A DNA stretch of 37,843 nucleotides from GWB1-39-12 sp964435575 (lineage in GTDB: Bacteria; Patescibacteriota; Microgenomatia; UBA8517). Made by a program: the position numbers and the translations under genes. The DNA is taken from contig CAYSZS010000009.1 of NCBI GenBank assembly GCA_964435575.1, forward strand, positions 1-37,843, in the 5' to 3' direction. The notes under the pieces are model-generated. The model made no database searches. It saw nothing but the letters and a program-made list of their open reading frames with translations, and was not told the origin of the DNA. How positions within the stretch are numbered: the first letter of the stretch is position 1; each line of letters starts with the position of its first letter. Of this stretch, positions 36,839 through 37,843 are shown one piece after another.

Positions 36839-37384
36839 ATGTCTGCCCAAAAAGAAGAACAGATAAATTTACTGCCGCAAAAAGGCTTTGAGACAACAAC
36901 CACGGGAAGAGTCCTGGCATGGATCCTTTCGACGTTCAGGGTAATTGTAATAGTCACAGAAATTATTGTAATGATTGCATTTCTGTCGCGTTTCTGGTTG
37001 GACGCCCAAAATTCAGACCTTGATGACGAACTAGAACAAAAACAAGCTCTCCTTAGCGCGTCGTTGAGTTTTGAAAATGAATTCAGAGATACACAAAAGC
37101 GTTTAACTATCTTTTCTCAACTTATTTCAAAACAAGCAGCAATAACTTCCACACTTGAACAAATAACAAGGAATTTACCTCAGGACATTCTTCTCAAGAC
37201 GGTAAACTTTTCGGACAATTCCTTTCAAATTGACGGCGTTTCTCCTAACGAAACGAGTATCCAACAATATATAGTAAATCTACAGTCAACCGAAATTTTC
37301 AGCGATATTGGTGTAAAAGAAATAAAATCAGATCCCAAGAATCCTAATACACTCAAATTCTCATTTATCACCCAGCTTAAATAA
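36839..37384 (+). CDS. pilN: PilN-like type IV pilus assembly protein
   Basis: Inner-membrane part of the pilus alignment complex. 181 residues: a short cytoplasmic QINLLPQKGF motif, the PilM-binding signature of PilN (about 8-17), one membrane helix (VIVIVTEIIVMIAFLSRFW, about 35-53), a coiled coil (DLDDELEQKQALLSASLSFE, about 60-110) and a ferredoxin-like C-terminal domain with ITRNLPQDILLKTVNFSDNS. It is followed by the PilO-like gene on the same strand. pilM is not found upstream in this window, where rpsT sits instead. Confidence 0.9.
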   Translation: MSAQKEEQINLLPQKGFETTTTGRVLAWILSTFRVIVIVTEIIVMIAFLSRFWLDAQNSDLDDELEQKQALLSASLSFENEFRDTQKRLTIFSQLISKQAAITSTLEQITRNLPQDILLKTVNFSDNSFQIDGVSPNETSIQQYIVNLQSTEIFSDIGVKEIKSDPKNPNTLKFSFITQLK

Positions 37385-37399
37385 AAGATGGGCTTAAGC

Positions 37400-37426
37400 T
37401 ATGAAGTGGTTTCAAAACACTTCATA
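37400..37426 (+). other. Stem-loop between pilN and pilO
   Basis: TATGAAGTG pairs with CACTTCATA (nine pairs) around a nine-base loop. It is followed by GCC-GAAA-GGC (about 37433-37442), a GCCT-GAA-AGGC stem, and flanking CAAAA/TTTTG arms that reach the AAAGGAG of pilO. The tandem folds could modulate pilO translation. Confidence 0.6.
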
Positions 37427-37482
37427 TAACTTGCCGAAAGGCCTCAAAATGAGCCTGAAAGGCGAGTTTTGAAAGGAGTTCT

Positions 37483-37843
37483 ATGAATCCTGGCTGGAGA
37501 AATAACTACTTACGCTATAAATCATATTTTTTGAATGTCGTCGGGTCATACAGAGAAAGAGCCGATATTAGGGTTTATTTGGAAATTTTGCTTTCTCTTG
37601 TAACCGTCTCTATTTTCAGCATTTTTGCCTTGAGGCCAACCATACTAACAATTGCTGAGCTGATCAAAGATATCGAAGCCAAGCGTACAACCCTAGCTAA
37701 AATGGAAGAAAAAATTCGCAACTTATCACAGGCCCAAAACCTCTATGACAGGGAAAGACCAAAAATAGTCATTCTGAAAAGCGCCATACCAGAAAAAGCA
37801 GAAGCCCTAGTCTTTGCTCGACAGATTGAAGGCCTATCAGAAA
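37483..37843 (+). CDS. pilO: PilO-like type IV pilus protein, cut by the window end
   Basis: Starts at the ATG at 37483 with a strong AAAGGAG six bases upstream and stays open to the last base, giving about 120 residues. A cytoplasmic N terminus (MNPGWRNNYLRYKSYFLNVV) precedes one membrane helix (LEILLSLVTVSIFSIFALRP, about 36-55) and a coiled coil (IKDIEAKRTTLAKMEEKIRN, about 63-85). The plan and the place after pilN fit PilO, which pairs with PilN in the periplasm-side alignment complex. The C-terminal domain lies beyond the window. Confidence 0.8.
   Translation, partial: MNPGWRNNYLRYKSYFLNVVGSYRERADIRVYLEILLSLVTVSIFSIFALRPTILTIAELIKDIEAKRTTLAKMEEKIRNLSQAQNLYDRERPKIVILKSAIPEKAEALVFARQIEGLSE

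Overview
The window looks like a slice of a small, AT-rich genome from the Candidate Phyla Radiation (Patescibacteria), most likely a Microgenomates-type bacterium. That placement is inferred from gene forms, not from a marker-gene tree: an alanyl-tRNA synthetase that stops after the editing domain, an IF-2 without N-terminal domains, a Lon-like ATPase without a protease, an all-cysteine-free family-4-type uracil-DNA glycosylase, short HrcA, a PilN/PilO pair, and many small single-pass surface proteins. The standard code is used: long genes contain no internal TGA and several end on TGA.

Layout. 1-5.1 kb (minus): alaS, a scaffold gap that is probably artificial, a small membrane protein, a RodZ-like protein and ftsK. 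5.2-6.6 kb (plus): two toxin-antitoxin pairs (RHH/PIN and Phd/RelE) with a duplicated PIN-gene tail. 6.7-11.0 kb (plus): a roughly 1,270-residue repeat protein, split by a frameshift in an A7 run, and a small downstream partner. 11.0-22.4 kb (minus): an RNA and translation block in the transcription order dnaJ, nusA, infB, a degenerate DHH protein, rpsO, pnp, Lon-like ATPase, uracil-DNA glycosylase, rnj. 22.6-24.4 kb: an orphan gene and a second J-domain gene whose promoter and first 36 codons closely match those of dnaJ. 24.5-25.6 kb: a LexA-type winged helix fused to a UDP-sugar dehydrogenase core. 25.6-31.1 kb: an unstable accessory stretch with a duplicated 135-bp hairpin-rich element, a gene with an in-frame TGA, four paralogous surface-protein genes in various states of decay, a VapBC pair and an RDD protein. 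31.1-34.5 kb (minus): hrcA-grpE-dnaK. 34.5-36.3 kb: murJ. 36.4 kb to the end (plus): rpsT, pilN and the start of pilO.

Regulation is unusually legible. HrcA is encoded here, and CIRCE-type operators lie at its own promoter and at both J-domain genes, where the operator runs from the -10 box across the start codon. nusA has a promoter followed by an intrinsic terminator inside its leader, suggesting attenuation. Most spacers of the minus-strand blocks hold long imperfect inverted repeats built from words private to each locus. A short palindromic repeat of the CCTGAGC-TCGAAGG type occurs in the coding sequences of alaS and dnaK and interrupts a decayed paralogue, which suggests that it moves or spreads. 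No rRNA, tRNA or CRISPR array was recognised.
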